Positions 39,401 through 47,322 of a DNA stretch of 64,000 bases are shown in pieces (position 1 is the first letter of the stretch; every line of letters begins with the position of its first letter). The stretch is from Cytophaga hutchinsonii ATCC 33406. Its GTDB lineage: Bacteria > Bacteroidota > Bacteroidia > Cytophagales > Cytophagaceae. Location: assembly GCF_000014145.1 (NCBI RefSeq), contig NC_008255.1:497501-561500 (forward strand), written 5' to 3'. The notes below the pieces were generated by a model that was not told the DNA's origin, did not search any database, and worked only from the letters and a program-made list of their open reading frames with translations. Made by a program: the position numbers and the translations under genes.

Positions 39401-39593
39401 TCCGGTGTCTGGCATATTAACCATAAAAGCACATGGTATTGCTTCACTGGTGAATGAGTTTGGACAAGTTATAATGAATGAGAATATTGATGAGATAACG
39501 TATTGGAATATGAATGGTTTTTCATCAGGCGTTTACTTTTTATATATTCAAAATGAAGATCATGCGCAGGTGTTAAAAATTATTAAACAATAA
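36450..39593 (+). CDS. Metzincin-type metalloprotease with GEVED and FnIII-like domains, T9SS cargo
   Basis: From the ATG at 36450 the product has 1047 residues with a signal peptide ending STIAQ. The zinc motif HEFGHFFTLIH (176-186) fits HExxHxxxxxH of metzincins, and the GCGFKFTPQQYERM region and Cys pairs fit M43 (pappalysin/cytophagalysin-like) proteases. The usual Gly of the motif is Thr here. After a short FnIII-like domain come a GEVED domain (YLDENGDGDFDDAGEV, ending SETEDY), two near-identical tandem FnIII-like domains (IELTWTDNTNDYNYVIERS and IDLSWTDNTNAYNYIIERS), a second GEVED domain, one more FnIII domain and a type A sorting domain (AYPNPVSGIL). It is probably a secreted protease acting on proteins outside the cell. 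Confidence 0.88.
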   Translation: MKLILLIFNKVHLVLMLLLISGSTIAQHCGVGHEFHETLKQNDHFSQASRTASISPVNGILYIPLTIHFVRHTNGSYSKNNSLEPLYHSLLSLNRVFSNAHIQFYINGNIDYINNDDYLYPVRDGAKHIELLANYKNPNTANIWILDGWSGSPGIAGLGGPSGVELADLSERTVIHEFGHFFTLIHTFDFAKGVEKVKRVGGNCATAGDEICDTEADPSDLKAPQLIGEVLSHERCVVTSNTRDLNNDPYTPPFDNFMSYYDNKCGFKFTPQQYERMVASIPLYHSSYTDMQGAGLSGAPASLKITAKQGYDEISWVNSSGSLGTIVEYSTDGGGSWTVMIGVKAAVTKSLLSDIRTGNAYLFRARHLNSITYSSSVSYTPANAHPIIPIVLDAPVTDFSSIGGVSVANTSLNNQTNIQENYTFNAFTPTPAFFIGGNFNLDLKVKVIEDGNGGTGWGPTYMYVYLDENGDGDFDDAGEVKYREPNRFGPMTVSVPVSVSSQATTGYKRMRIRSFAQNNTNSPNGMYNYSETEDYLIQFVKDVALTSINSVYNESNKTIELTWTDNTNDYNYVIERSIDGVNFLPVETTTVSTPKLYVDSDIALGQKYFYRVKHVHGALYSTVTEQFIKDIPPTLTGVYNQQDNTIDLSWTDNTNAYNYIIERSIDGINFSTVKTTTVSTPKVYADTDVVPDQEYSYRIKHVTGTIYSSIADVMTTVINPELSYCLPESNFGCYSFELSEFAIPSINFVNNTAGNCGYTSEGYSDLYATKTINLIAGNSYAYTMKNDRDEWYDFNMHLDVNQNGIFEPSEALVNFHTEGTDAPFDAGPFVVPVSAINGYTRLRLRNYIYTNDPCTEAIFGETEDYKVLISGGKEGIVINTTITHVETDQISVSWSARAGSNPTGYKLKISTDGISYSSVITLTGSQASYTYTGLQPNQRYFIQVVALGTVSSDPKTMWTYTLPLSTSILDGAPVETKILSAYPNPVSGILTIKAHGIASLVNEFGQVIMNENIDEITYWNMNGFSSGVYFLYIQNEDHAQVLKIIKQ

Positions 39594-39638
39594 ATTTATC
39601 TGCATCCTTTAGGAATTCTAAAGGATGCAGATAAATTT
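39592..39638. terminator. Bidirectional terminator, 20-bp perfect stem
   Basis: AAATTTATCTGCATCCTTTA pairs perfectly with its complement (39592-39611 with 39619-39638) around a 7-nt loop, GGAATTC. It starts at the stop codon of the protease gene and lies just before the stop of the convergent App1-like gene, so it can serve both. Confidence 0.88.
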
Positions 39639-39643
39639 GTAAT

Positions 39644-40603
39644 CTATGTATGAGTACTGTTACTTTTTAAGTTAAACTGATTCGGAAACTCATTTCCATA
39701 ATACAATCCGATACGTTTTTGCTTTAACCGTTCTGTTGAATAAGCCACAACTTCATCGTCTGCGGGCCGTTTAACTACTTTAAGGATGACAATGTATTTA
39801 ATGCATGCCGGAAACTTTTCTGCCATACTTAAATAAATATCCAGGTCGTGCTGTGTATTATCACCAACAAGAATAAATTTCTTTTCCGGGAAAAAGCGCA
39901 GCAGCAGATTCAGTGTGGTAAGCTTATGTAAACTTTGTTCCGGAAATTTTTTACCACGGAATACATCCCGCAGTTTACGCATCTCTTTTAAAAACAGCGG
40001 ACCTTTCGGAAAGTTATTGTGTTTTAAAAAACGGTAGATGAGCGGATATAAATTCTGTTCGCTGTTTGAAAGATAAAAAGGGGTAACACCCTGCGCATAC
40101 TGTTCCCGGATCAGCTTCATGGTTGGCTCTACGGCTCTTCTCCGTTCTGCTGCAGTAAACATCAGCGTCAGGAACTTCATGAATTTATTTGAGATATAGG
40201 AATGCAATACCGTATCATCAATATCTGAGATCAGAATTGTATCTGTTTTGATCTCGTGAATAGTCAGATCATAGAGTTCAGGCATAAAGGTTACAGAAAT
40301 GCCGTCGATCTGTACATCCAGCACAGATGTTTGTCCGGTGAGCAGATCTGCGGTTAAGAAAAACGAACCCTTTGCATCGGTTGTTACCGTTGATTTTCCG
40401 GTATTGAATGTAATCTCCACTTCGTGGTTCGCTACAAAGCGCGTACGGTATAAGGATAATAATGTGAAAAAAGTTTTTGTTGAACTGAAACCTTTAAAGT
40501 TCAGGTCTTTCTTAAACGAATGTGTAAGGTGCCCGAATACCATCAGTTTTTCGCCGTTGGTTACCGCATAAAAGCTCAGCAGTATGGGTTGTTTCGGTGT
40601 CAT
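39644..40603 (-). CDS. App1-like phosphatidate phosphatase (DUF2183)
   Basis: The product has 319 residues. DIDDT at 127-131 is the DxDxT nucleophile motif of the HAD-like App1 family; FYLSNSEQNLYP and VGDNTQHDLDIY supply the further motifs. In yeast, App1 removes phosphate from phosphatidate to give diacylglycerol. There is no signal peptide, so it is cytoplasmic. Its ATG overlaps the TGA of the upstream lipid-kinase gene by 4 bp (ATGA), so translation is probably coupled. The pair would interconvert diacylglycerol and phosphatidate. The substrate is inferred from family membership. Confidence 0.82.
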   Translation of the reverse strand: MTPKQPILLSFYAVTNGEKLMVFGHLTHSFKKDLNFKGFSSTKTFFTLLSLYRTRFVANHEVEITFNTGKSTVTTDAKGSFFLTADLLTGQTSVLDVQIDGISVTFMPELYDLTIHEIKTDTILISDIDDTVLHSYISNKFMKFLTLMFTAAERRRAVEPTMKLIREQYAQGVTPFYLSNSEQNLYPLIYRFLKHNNFPKGPLFLKEMRKLRDVFRGKKFPEQSLHKLTTLNLLLRFFPEKKFILVGDNTQHDLDIYLSMAEKFPACIKYIVILKVVKRPADDEVVAYSTERLKQKRIGLYYGNEFPNQFNLKSNSTHT

Positions 40604-41472
40604 GGAATTAAAATGGTTATTGCGGAAGGAAGCATTTCAATTTTTAGATAATTTACTTCGCCGATGTATTCCCCATCAATCTGAAAATCTACTTTGCGGT
40701 CAATAAAAACTTCCGCCTGTTTGCAGCTGATCACATCGGTAAACATATGCTTATCGATAAAAATGTTAAACTTTGTAAGCCCGGCTTTAATAAAATCGAT
40801 CCAGCTGATCTTTGGGATGTTGCGGATCTCAAACATGCCGTCGTGCACGGAGCCTTCAGAAATCTGAATCCCGGTACCATACATGTTTGCATTGGCAAAG
40901 GCCAGCATATATCCTTCCTGCTCCAATGTTTCCTTTTCCGTTTTGATCGTATATTTCATTAAAGGCGTTTCTTTCACGGCATGCACCACATGGCGCGCAT
41001 AGCCAAGCATGCCACTGTGGCCGCCTTCTTCATATTCTTTCACCATCATGCCATTAATGCCGATGTCTGCAAGATGCACGCAGATATGAATGTCGTTGAT
41101 CCGCAGCAGATCCAGCGGCATCGCCTGTAAATCAGAGAAGATATAATCCGCCAGGGCTTCATCGTCTTTTGGAATATCCAGCGAAGTTGCCAAACCGTTG
41201 GCAGATCCAAGCGGCAGCAATACAATCGGCAGATTTGTACCAATGAGGTTTCGCGCTACCAGCTGAATGGTACCATCACCGCCGCCGGCAACTACTCGGT
41301 CGGGTTTATACAGATCAATTTCTTTACGGATCATTTCATCATCGCGGGTACCTGTCGTGTAAAGAATGCAGGTAGAGATGTTTTTAAGAGCCGCAGCTTC
41401 CTGAATACGTGCAATGGTAGCTGCGCTGCTGCCCGCTCCGGAATTCGGGTTAATGATAAATAATACTTTCAT
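40600..41472 (-). CDS. Diacylglycerol-kinase-like lipid kinase (DagK/YegS family)
   Basis: The product has 290 residues. It starts FIINPNSGAG (5-14) and carries GGGDGT at 63-68, the nucleotide-binding signature of diacylglycerol, sphingosine and YegS-type lipid kinases. LPLGSANGLATSL is the next landmark (the family form is PLGTxND). It lacks a transmembrane segment. The substrate is probably diacylglycerol or a related lipid. The App1-like phosphatase overlaps its stop by 4 bp, so the operon holds opposing enzymes of one lipid step. It is first in the unit. Confidence 0.85.
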   Translation of the reverse strand: MKVLFIINPNSGAGSSAATIARIQEAAALKNISTCILYTTGTRDDEMIRKEIDLYKPDRVVAGGGDGTIQLVARNLIGTNLPIVLLPLGSANGLATSLDIPKDDEALADYIFSDLQAMPLDLLRINDIHICVHLADIGINGMMVKEYEEGGHSGMLGYARHVVHAVKETPLMKYTIKTEKETLEQEGYMLAFANANMYGTGIQISEGSVHDGMFEIRNIPKISWIDFIKAGLTKFNIFIDKHMFTDVISCKQAEVFIDRKVDFQIDGEYIGEVNYLKIEMLPSAITILIP

Positions 41473-41588
41473 AGATGGTATAGCTGTTATATTGAATATA
41501 AAAATATTCAGTGAGTTTAGCTAGAAAAAATTATGGGATCTTTTACAGGATAAAATATAAAACAAAAAAGAACGTTATACATTTAGTG

Positions 41589-41596
41589 TATCTTTG
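41589..41596 (+). promoter_or_regulatory. Putative -7 box TATCTTTG
   Basis: It matches TAnnTTTG and is 24 bp before the ATG at 41621. The alternative TTG start at 41594 would lie inside this box, which favours 41621. No -33 TTTG is evident. Confidence 0.4.
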
Positions 41597-41620
41597 ATTT
41601 TCTACCACTTGTTTCTTTTA

Positions 41621-43366
41621 ATGCGTCATTATTTACTTTTCTTATTCCACATCGGGATTTTATTATCTGTTTCATCACCCCTTCATGCACAATATGTTTC
41701 CATTCCGGATGCCAATTTCAGGGCTTATCTGGAAAGCAGGTTCCCATCCTGTATGCAGGCAGGGAAGATGGATACAACATGTATAGACATAATTACTAAT
41801 AAACAGATAGACGTTCCCAGTCTGGCCATTTCAAACCTAAGCGGCATTCAATATTTTGATCAGTTAGAACGTTTGAATTGTGAAAACAATACACTTACTT
41901 TTTTACCGCCATTACCAGTCAGCTTAAAAGATTTGTCATGCGGGAGCAATAAACTGATTGTATTACCTGCACTGCCGCCGTCGTTGCTTAATTTATTCTG
42001 CGGCATTAATCAATTGACATCATTGCCTTATTTACCAATGGCATTAGAAAATTTAGCTTGTAATGATAATAAACTAACTCTTTTACCGGATTTACCTGAC
42101 TCACTTATTTATTTATACTGTTACAATAATCAGCTGCAATCTTTACCAAGGTTGCCGCAATCCCTTACTCATATAGCTTGCTTGCATAATCAATTAACCA
42201 CGTTGCCGGCATTGCCGGAATCGTTACGTTATTTACGGAGTGAATACAATCAGCTTACCAGTTTGCCTGTCTTGCCGAGTGCATTATATGAAATAAATGT
42301 AGACCATAATTTGTTAACTGTTCTTCCGTCTTTGCCACAAGGATTAGATAATTTAAGCTGCTCTGAAAATCCAATTGAACAGCTTCCTTTGTTACCAGCC
42401 TCCTTACGTTATCTTACTTGCAGGAATAGCTTGTTAACCTCGCTTCCTTATTTACCTTACGGCTTAGAGTCACTAAGATGCGATAGAAATAAAATTACAA
42501 TCTTACCCAATCTTCCTGAAACGCTTATAACACTTTTATGTAATCAGAATGCGATTACCTGCCTGCCCGTATTGCCAGATGCTTTAACTATCTTAGTTAC
42601 GGATACGCTGTGCCGGCCAAACCTACCTTCAAATCTCAAAACCAATATTCCTTTAACAACTCCGCTCTGTTCGGCCTTAACCTTTAGCCATACACGTGTA
42701 TGTGTTGGGGACTCTACAAGCTTTGAACTGAAAGATACGAACTGCTATGCGTTCCTGTGGGACTTTGATGATCCGGTTACAGGCGCGCAGAATACTTCAA
42801 CCCTGCAAAGCCCGAAACATTTATTCTCTAAGCCGGGTACATTCCAGGTAAAGCTGATAAGCTATGTTTCTGATCCGGCCACAGTGATTACACAAACGGT
42901 AACGGTAGATAAACTCCCGCGCATTGATTTCGGAAACGATCACAGCATGTGTCCGGATGAGAACATTACCCTGAATGCAGGCGACGGTTTTGAAACATAC
43001 CGCTGGCAGGATGGATCGGATGCGCAGATCTATGCGGTAAAAACTGCCGGTACGTATACGGTAACAGCTACGAATGCTTGTGGCACAGTGGCAGATGCGA
43101 TTCACCTGAGTTCGTATTCATTAATACTCCCGAATCTGTTTACACCCAATAAAGACGGCTATAACGAAACATTTGAGGTTAAAGGTACAAACGGAGACTA
43201 TGGAAGTTTAGAGGTTTATAACGCCTGGGGTGCACAGGTATTCGGTGCAGAAAGATATTATAACAACTGGAACGGGGAAGGGCTTTCCGAAGGTGTATAT
43301 TACTATTCCTTTACCTTGAAAAACTGTCCGGTGCAAAAAGGCTGGGTACAGATCATACGGCGGTAA
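41621..43366 (+). CDS. LPX-type leucine-rich-repeat protein with PKD-like domain and CHU_C sorting domain
   Basis: The ATG at 41621 gives 581 residues and starts a signal peptide ending PLHAQ. An N-terminal cap (VSIPDANFRAYLESRFP) is followed by about 12 leucine-rich repeats of 20-21 residues with the pattern LPxLPxSLxxLxCxxNxL. That pattern is the LPX subfamily known from YopM and IpaH effectors. A PKD-like domain (about 365-440) and an Ig-like strand domain (DFGNDHSMCPDENITL) follow. The last ~75 residues (NLFTPNKDGYNETF, YNAWGAQVFG, GVYYYSF) are a gliding-motility-associated CHU_C (type B T9SS) sorting domain. It is likely surface-exposed and may bind proteins or glycans. Confidence 0.9.
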   Translation: MRHYLLFLFHIGILLSVSSPLHAQYVSIPDANFRAYLESRFPSCMQAGKMDTTCIDIITNKQIDVPSLAISNLSGIQYFDQLERLNCENNTLTFLPPLPVSLKDLSCGSNKLIVLPALPPSLLNLFCGINQLTSLPYLPMALENLACNDNKLTLLPDLPDSLIYLYCYNNQLQSLPRLPQSLTHIACLHNQLTTLPALPESLRYLRSEYNQLTSLPVLPSALYEINVDHNLLTVLPSLPQGLDNLSCSENPIEQLPLLPASLRYLTCRNSLLTSLPYLPYGLESLRCDRNKITILPNLPETLITLLCNQNAITCLPVLPDALTILVTDTLCRPNLPSNLKTNIPLTTPLCSALTFSHTRVCVGDSTSFELKDTNCYAFLWDFDDPVTGAQNTSTLQSPKHLFSKPGTFQVKLISYVSDPATVITQTVTVDKLPRIDFGNDHSMCPDENITLNAGDGFETYRWQDGSDAQIYAVKTAGTYTVTATNACGTVADAIHLSSYSLILPNLFTPNKDGYNETFEVKGTNGDYGSLEVYNAWGAQVFGAERYYNNWNGEGLSEGVYYYSFTLKNCPVQKGWVQIIRR

Positions 43367-43397
43367 TCCGAATGACCGTTATTTTAATATAAGATTT

Positions 43398-44012
43398 TTA
43401 CCGGAAGAAATTCAGTACGGCATCTGCAATCGTCGTGAACATGGCAGGAATGAGTGTGTAATCCAGCGCACCTACAAACACCAACCCTACAACCGCGCCA
43501 TAAAAATGTGCAGAGTGGTTTACCGCATCGCCGCTGCGTTTATCCATGTAGTAAGAGTAAGCCAGATATAAAATAGCAAACATAAATGCGGGAACCGGAA
43601 TGAAATAAACAAAAATTAAATTCACCGGATAAAATAAGATCGAAGCGAAGATAATTGCTGAAACCGCGCCGGATGCACCAAGAGAAGCATAATTCGAATT
43701 GTTTTTATATTTCAGGTACGTTGGAATGTCTGAAATGACAAGGGCCAGCAGGTAGAGTAAAATAAATAAGGTGCCGCCCAGTTTGGATTCCACTATGTAT
43801 CCAAAAAAATACAGCGAGATCATGTTAAAAGCTAAGTGCATAAAATTCGCATGAATAAAACCGGAAGTAATAAAACGGTAATATTCATTTTTACGCTCTA
43901 CCCAATAAGGAGTAAGGATCAACCGGTTCATCACCGTTGGGTTGTTCAGTGCTAAATAGCTGACAACACAATTAATGACAATGAGAATAGTTGTTACCGA
44001 TAGATTGATCAT
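43398..44012 (-). CDS. Rhomboid family intramembrane serine protease
   Basis: The product has 204 residues with six predicted transmembrane helices. The catalytic Ser114 is in SLGASGAVSA (GxSG) and the catalytic His169 in HSAHFYG; FIHANFMHLAFNM (53-64) supplies the conserved His and Asn residues. It cleaves membrane proteins within or near the bilayer. It lies 27 bp after the polyprenyl synthase gene and is last in a leftward run. The substrate is unknown. Confidence 0.92.
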   Translation of the reverse strand: MINLSVTTILIVINCVVSYLALNNPTVMNRLILTPYWVERKNEYYRFITSGFIHANFMHLAFNMISLYFFGYIVESKLGGTLFILLYLLALVISDIPTYLKYKNNSNYASLGASGAVSAIIFASILFYPVNLIFVYFIPVPAFMFAILYLAYSYYMDKRSGDAVNHSAHFYGAVVGLVFVGALDYTLIPAMFTTIADAVLNFFR

Positions 44013-44039
44013 ACGAAAGAGTTGTAAATAAAATAGGTG

Positions 44040-45017
44040 TTATTGTTCGCGGCCAATGAGTGCAAGCAGGTAATCTTTAATATAATGTTTGCGGAAAATA
44101 GATCCTTTTACTTTGCCCAGTGACTCAATAGCTGTATTAAAATGCTGCTGAATCAATGCTTCCGTTTCTTCTTTAATGCCTAACTGATCGTAGATATTGG
44201 TTACACCTTCAATCTTAGCCTTGTCTGAAATGGTTTTATCCGTCAATAGCTTTTCCAGATCTTTCTTTGTTTTGCCTGCTGCTTTTTCAAGCGCACGGAT
44301 CAGTAAAAACGTTTTTTTGTTTGCAAGGATATCACCGCCAACCTGTTTACCAAAGGTAGCAGCGTCACCATACACATCCAGCAGATCATCTTTTAACTGA
44401 AACCCAATGCCGGCAGAGATTCCAACCGTGTTTAAATACGTACAGCTTTTTTCGTCCGCATCTCCAAGAATACCGCCAAGCTCCATGCTGAAACCTAATA
44501 ACACAGCAGTTTTCAGGCGGATCATGTTAATATAATCATCAACCGAAATAGTAGGCAGCGATTCAAAATTCATATCAAACTGCTGTCCTTCACAAACACC
44601 TGCAGCTGTTTCGTTAAAACGATCCAGCACCTGTTTCAGGTATTTCTCATCAATGGTCATCAATTGTTTGTATGCTTCAACCAGCATTACATCACCGGAA
44701 AGGATTGCGATGTTGGTATTCCATTTTGCATGCACGGTTGCCTTTCCTCTGCGCAAGGGAGCGTTGTCCATGATATCATCGTGCATGAGCGTAAAATTGT
44801 GGAACACTTCAACCGCAATGGCAGCATTCATAACGTTATTCGTATCTTCGGTGAAGATATAATTAGACAGAATGGTCAGGAGCGGGCGCATGCGCTTTCC
44901 TCCTAAATCCATAATGTATCGGATCGGTTCGTATAGTTCTGTGGGTTCTTTACCAAATTCAGCTTTTGAAATAGCTTTTGAAATGTCTTTGGTTAATCGT
45001 TCCGTAGTAAGTAACAT
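44040..45017 (-). CDS. Polyprenyl diphosphate synthase
   Basis: This 325-residue enzyme of the trans-isoprenyl synthase family has both Asp-rich motifs: HDDIMDNAPLRRGK (first) and KDDLLDVYGD (second). They bind Mg-diphosphate of allylic substrate and IPP. GGKRMRPLL near residue 35 is the usual start of the fold. Length fits an octaprenyl or similar long-chain synthase for quinone side chains, but the chain length cannot be read. The gene lies 44 bp after rnr, in the same leftward run. Confidence 0.9.
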   Translation of the reverse strand: MLLTTERLTKDISKAISKAEFGKEPTELYEPIRYIMDLGGKRMRPLLTILSNYIFTEDTNNVMNAAIAVEVFHNFTLMHDDIMDNAPLRRGKATVHAKWNTNIAILSGDVMLVEAYKQLMTIDEKYLKQVLDRFNETAAGVCEGQQFDMNFESLPTISVDDYINMIRLKTAVLLGFSMELGGILGDADEKSCTYLNTVGISAGIGFQLKDDLLDVYGDAATFGKQVGGDILANKKTFLLIRALEKAAGKTKKDLEKLLTDKTISDKAKIEGVTNIYDQLGIKEETEALIQQHFNTAIESLGKVKGSIFRKHYIKDYLLALIGREQ

Positions 45018-45061
45018 ATTAGTTTAAATTAATGCAGTAGTCAGAAACAGGTTATATTTGA

Positions 45062-47314
45062 TTATCGTTTTGATGGTTTACGTGCATCGCTGAAATCCAG
45101 GGCGTCTCTGTTTACGTCTCTATTTCCATCACTGTTTTTTACTAATTCCAGATCAATTGTTCTGCGCTCAAGGTTGGTAGATTTAACAATTACCTGAACA
45201 GAATCACCCAAGGTGATCATCCGTTTATTTCTTTTACCAACGATCCGGTAGTTGTCGGTGTCAACTTCATAGAAATCATCATCCATGTCTGCCAGGCGTA
45301 CCATACCTTCGCATTTGGTTTCAACAATTTCTACAAACATACCAAACTCTGTTACACCAGACACAATACCTTCAAACTCTTTTCCGATACTGCTTTGCAT
45401 AAATTCAACCTGTTTGAATTTGATCGAGCTGCGCTCTGCTTCTGCCGCCAGTTTTTCCTGTGCCGAAGAATGCTCACAAGCTTCAATGTAATACTCTTTA
45501 TCGGCAGATTTACCGCCATCCAGATAATGCTGCAGTAAACGGTGCGCCATCACATCCGGGTAACGGCGGATCGGAGAGGTAAAATGGGAGTAATGTTTGA
45601 ATGCCAGACCAAAGTGCATATCCGGCTCAATGCTGTAGATGGCTTTAGACATGGTCCGGATCGCTAAACTCTGCAAAACGTTCTGTTCCGGCTTACCTTC
45701 AACTTCATCGCTTAATTTATTGAGGTTTTTTGCAATCGCATTTTCATCGTCCAGCTCAACTTTGTGTCCGAAACGTTTTGCAAAGGTTGCAAGCGAAGCC
45801 AGCTTTTCAGGGTTTGGCGCATCGTGCGTACGATACACCATGGTATTGGATGTGCCTTTGCCTTTGCGCAGATTGAATACAAACTCGGCTACACGCTTAT
45901 TGGCAAGCAGCATAAATTCTTCAATCAGTTTATGAGCATCTTTACGCACTTTAGGAACAACGGCCAGCGGTTTGCCTTTTGCATCCAGCTGGAATTTTAC
46001 TTCAACGGTTTCAAAGCTGATAGCGCCTTCTTTAAAGCGTTGTGCACGCATCTTCTTTGCAAGTGTATTCAGTATGGTTAATTCTTTTACCAGATCTCCC
46101 TGCTGTGTTTCGATTACTTCCTGCGCCTGCTCATAGCTGAAACGACGGGTAGAGTGAATGATGGTTCTTCCGAACCATTCGTCCAGCACTTTTGCATCGG
46201 CATCAATTTCAAAGATAGCAGAGAAGGTTAATTTATCTTCGTTGGGTCTTAATGAACACAATTCATTTGAGAGCCGCTCCGGTAACATAGGTACGCAACG
46301 GTCTACCAGGTATACAGAGGTGGCTCGTCGATATGCTTCTTTATCGAGCGTATCGCCAGGCTGTACATAATGTGATACATCGGCAATGTGTACACCTATT
46401 TCCCAATTGCCATTGTCAAGATATTTGAATGAAATGGCATCATCAAAATCTTTGGCATCTTCCGGGTCAATGGTGAATGTTGTAGTTCCACGCATGTCAC
46501 GGCGTTTCTTGATTTCAGCTTCTGATGTTTCAGCTGTTATGTCCTGCGCAGCTTTAATAACCTGATTCGGGAATTCATACGGCAAACCGAATTCTGCTAA
46601 GATGGCGTGCATCTCCGTTTCGTTTTCACCTGCCATACCAAGCACTTCGGTAACTTTTCCCGTAGGGCTTTTTTCATCGCGTGTCGGCCAGGCAGTAATA
46701 TCCACCAAAACTTTTTCGCCGGTTTTGGCTCCGTTGATGTGTTCTTTCGGAATAAAAATATCTACGTGCATCTTGCGGCCGTCGGGCACCACAAAGGCAT
46801 GGCGCGCCGATACTTCAATACGGCCTACGAATGAGGTACGCTTGCGTTCTACAATTTCTACAATTTCACCTTCAGCACTTTTTGTACCTTTATTGCCGCC
46901 GCCGCTTTTTTTATAAACAGCTACCCGTACAATATCACCATCAAGTGCGCCGCTCATTTTATTGCTGCTGATCCAGATGTCGTTGTCTGCTTTTTCTCCT
47001 TCAGGAATTACGTAAGCGAAACGCGCGTTGACAAAATCAACACGACCCGTGACCAGACTTTCGCCGCCGCTGCTGCCGGCATTACTATACAGGCCACTTT
47101 TATCTTTTGCAAGTATACCCTCACGTACAAGATCTTCGAGCACATCTTTCAGTGCTTTTTTATCTTTATCGCGAACGAGATGAAGTTTTTTGATTAATTC
47201 TTTATAGCTGAAAGGATTCTTTCTGCTGTTATTAAAAAATTTGGTTGTTTTTGATCTAAGGCTTTCTCCGCCTTTTGTGTCGCTTTGTTCTGTTGTTGTT
47301 GTTTTTTTTCTCAT
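45062..47314 (-). CDS. rnr: Ribonuclease R
   Basis: The product has 750 residues. It contains an N-terminal winged-helix segment, cold-shock domains (GRVDFVNARFAYVIPEG, FVGRIEVSARHAFVVPDG), the RNB catalytic domain with DPEDAKDFDDAISF and the Asp cluster, EFMLLANKRVA and HFTSPIRRYPD, and a C-terminal S1 domain (FEGIVSGVTEFGMFVEI). It is a 3'-5' hydrolytic exoribonuclease that degrades structured RNA. It lacks the very long basic tail of the E. coli enzyme. It starts 8 bp after the ABC ATPase gene, so it is in the same operon. Confidence 0.95.
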   Translation of the reverse strand: MRKKTTTTEQSDTKGGESLRSKTTKFFNNSRKNPFSYKELIKKLHLVRDKDKKALKDVLEDLVREGILAKDKSGLYSNAGSSGGESLVTGRVDFVNARFAYVIPEGEKADNDIWISSNKMSGALDGDIVRVAVYKKSGGGNKGTKSAEGEIVEIVERKRTSFVGRIEVSARHAFVVPDGRKMHVDIFIPKEHINGAKTGEKVLVDITAWPTRDEKSPTGKVTEVLGMAGENETEMHAILAEFGLPYEFPNQVIKAAQDITAETSEAEIKKRRDMRGTTTFTIDPEDAKDFDDAISFKYLDNGNWEIGVHIADVSHYVQPGDTLDKEAYRRATSVYLVDRCVPMLPERLSNELCSLRPNEDKLTFSAIFEIDADAKVLDEWFGRTIIHSTRRFSYEQAQEVIETQQGDLVKELTILNTLAKKMRAQRFKEGAISFETVEVKFQLDAKGKPLAVVPKVRKDAHKLIEEFMLLANKRVAEFVFNLRKGKGTSNTMVYRTHDAPNPEKLASLATFAKRFGHKVELDDENAIAKNLNKLSDEVEGKPEQNVLQSLAIRTMSKAIYSIEPDMHFGLAFKHYSHFTSPIRRYPDVMAHRLLQHYLDGGKSADKEYYIEACEHSSAQEKLAAEAERSSIKFKQVEFMQSSIGKEFEGIVSGVTEFGMFVEIVETKCEGMVRLADMDDDFYEVDTDNYRIVGKRNKRMITLGDSVQVIVKSTNLERRTIDLELVKNSDGNRDVNRDALDFSDARKPSKR

Positions 47315-47322
47315 GAAAAAGA

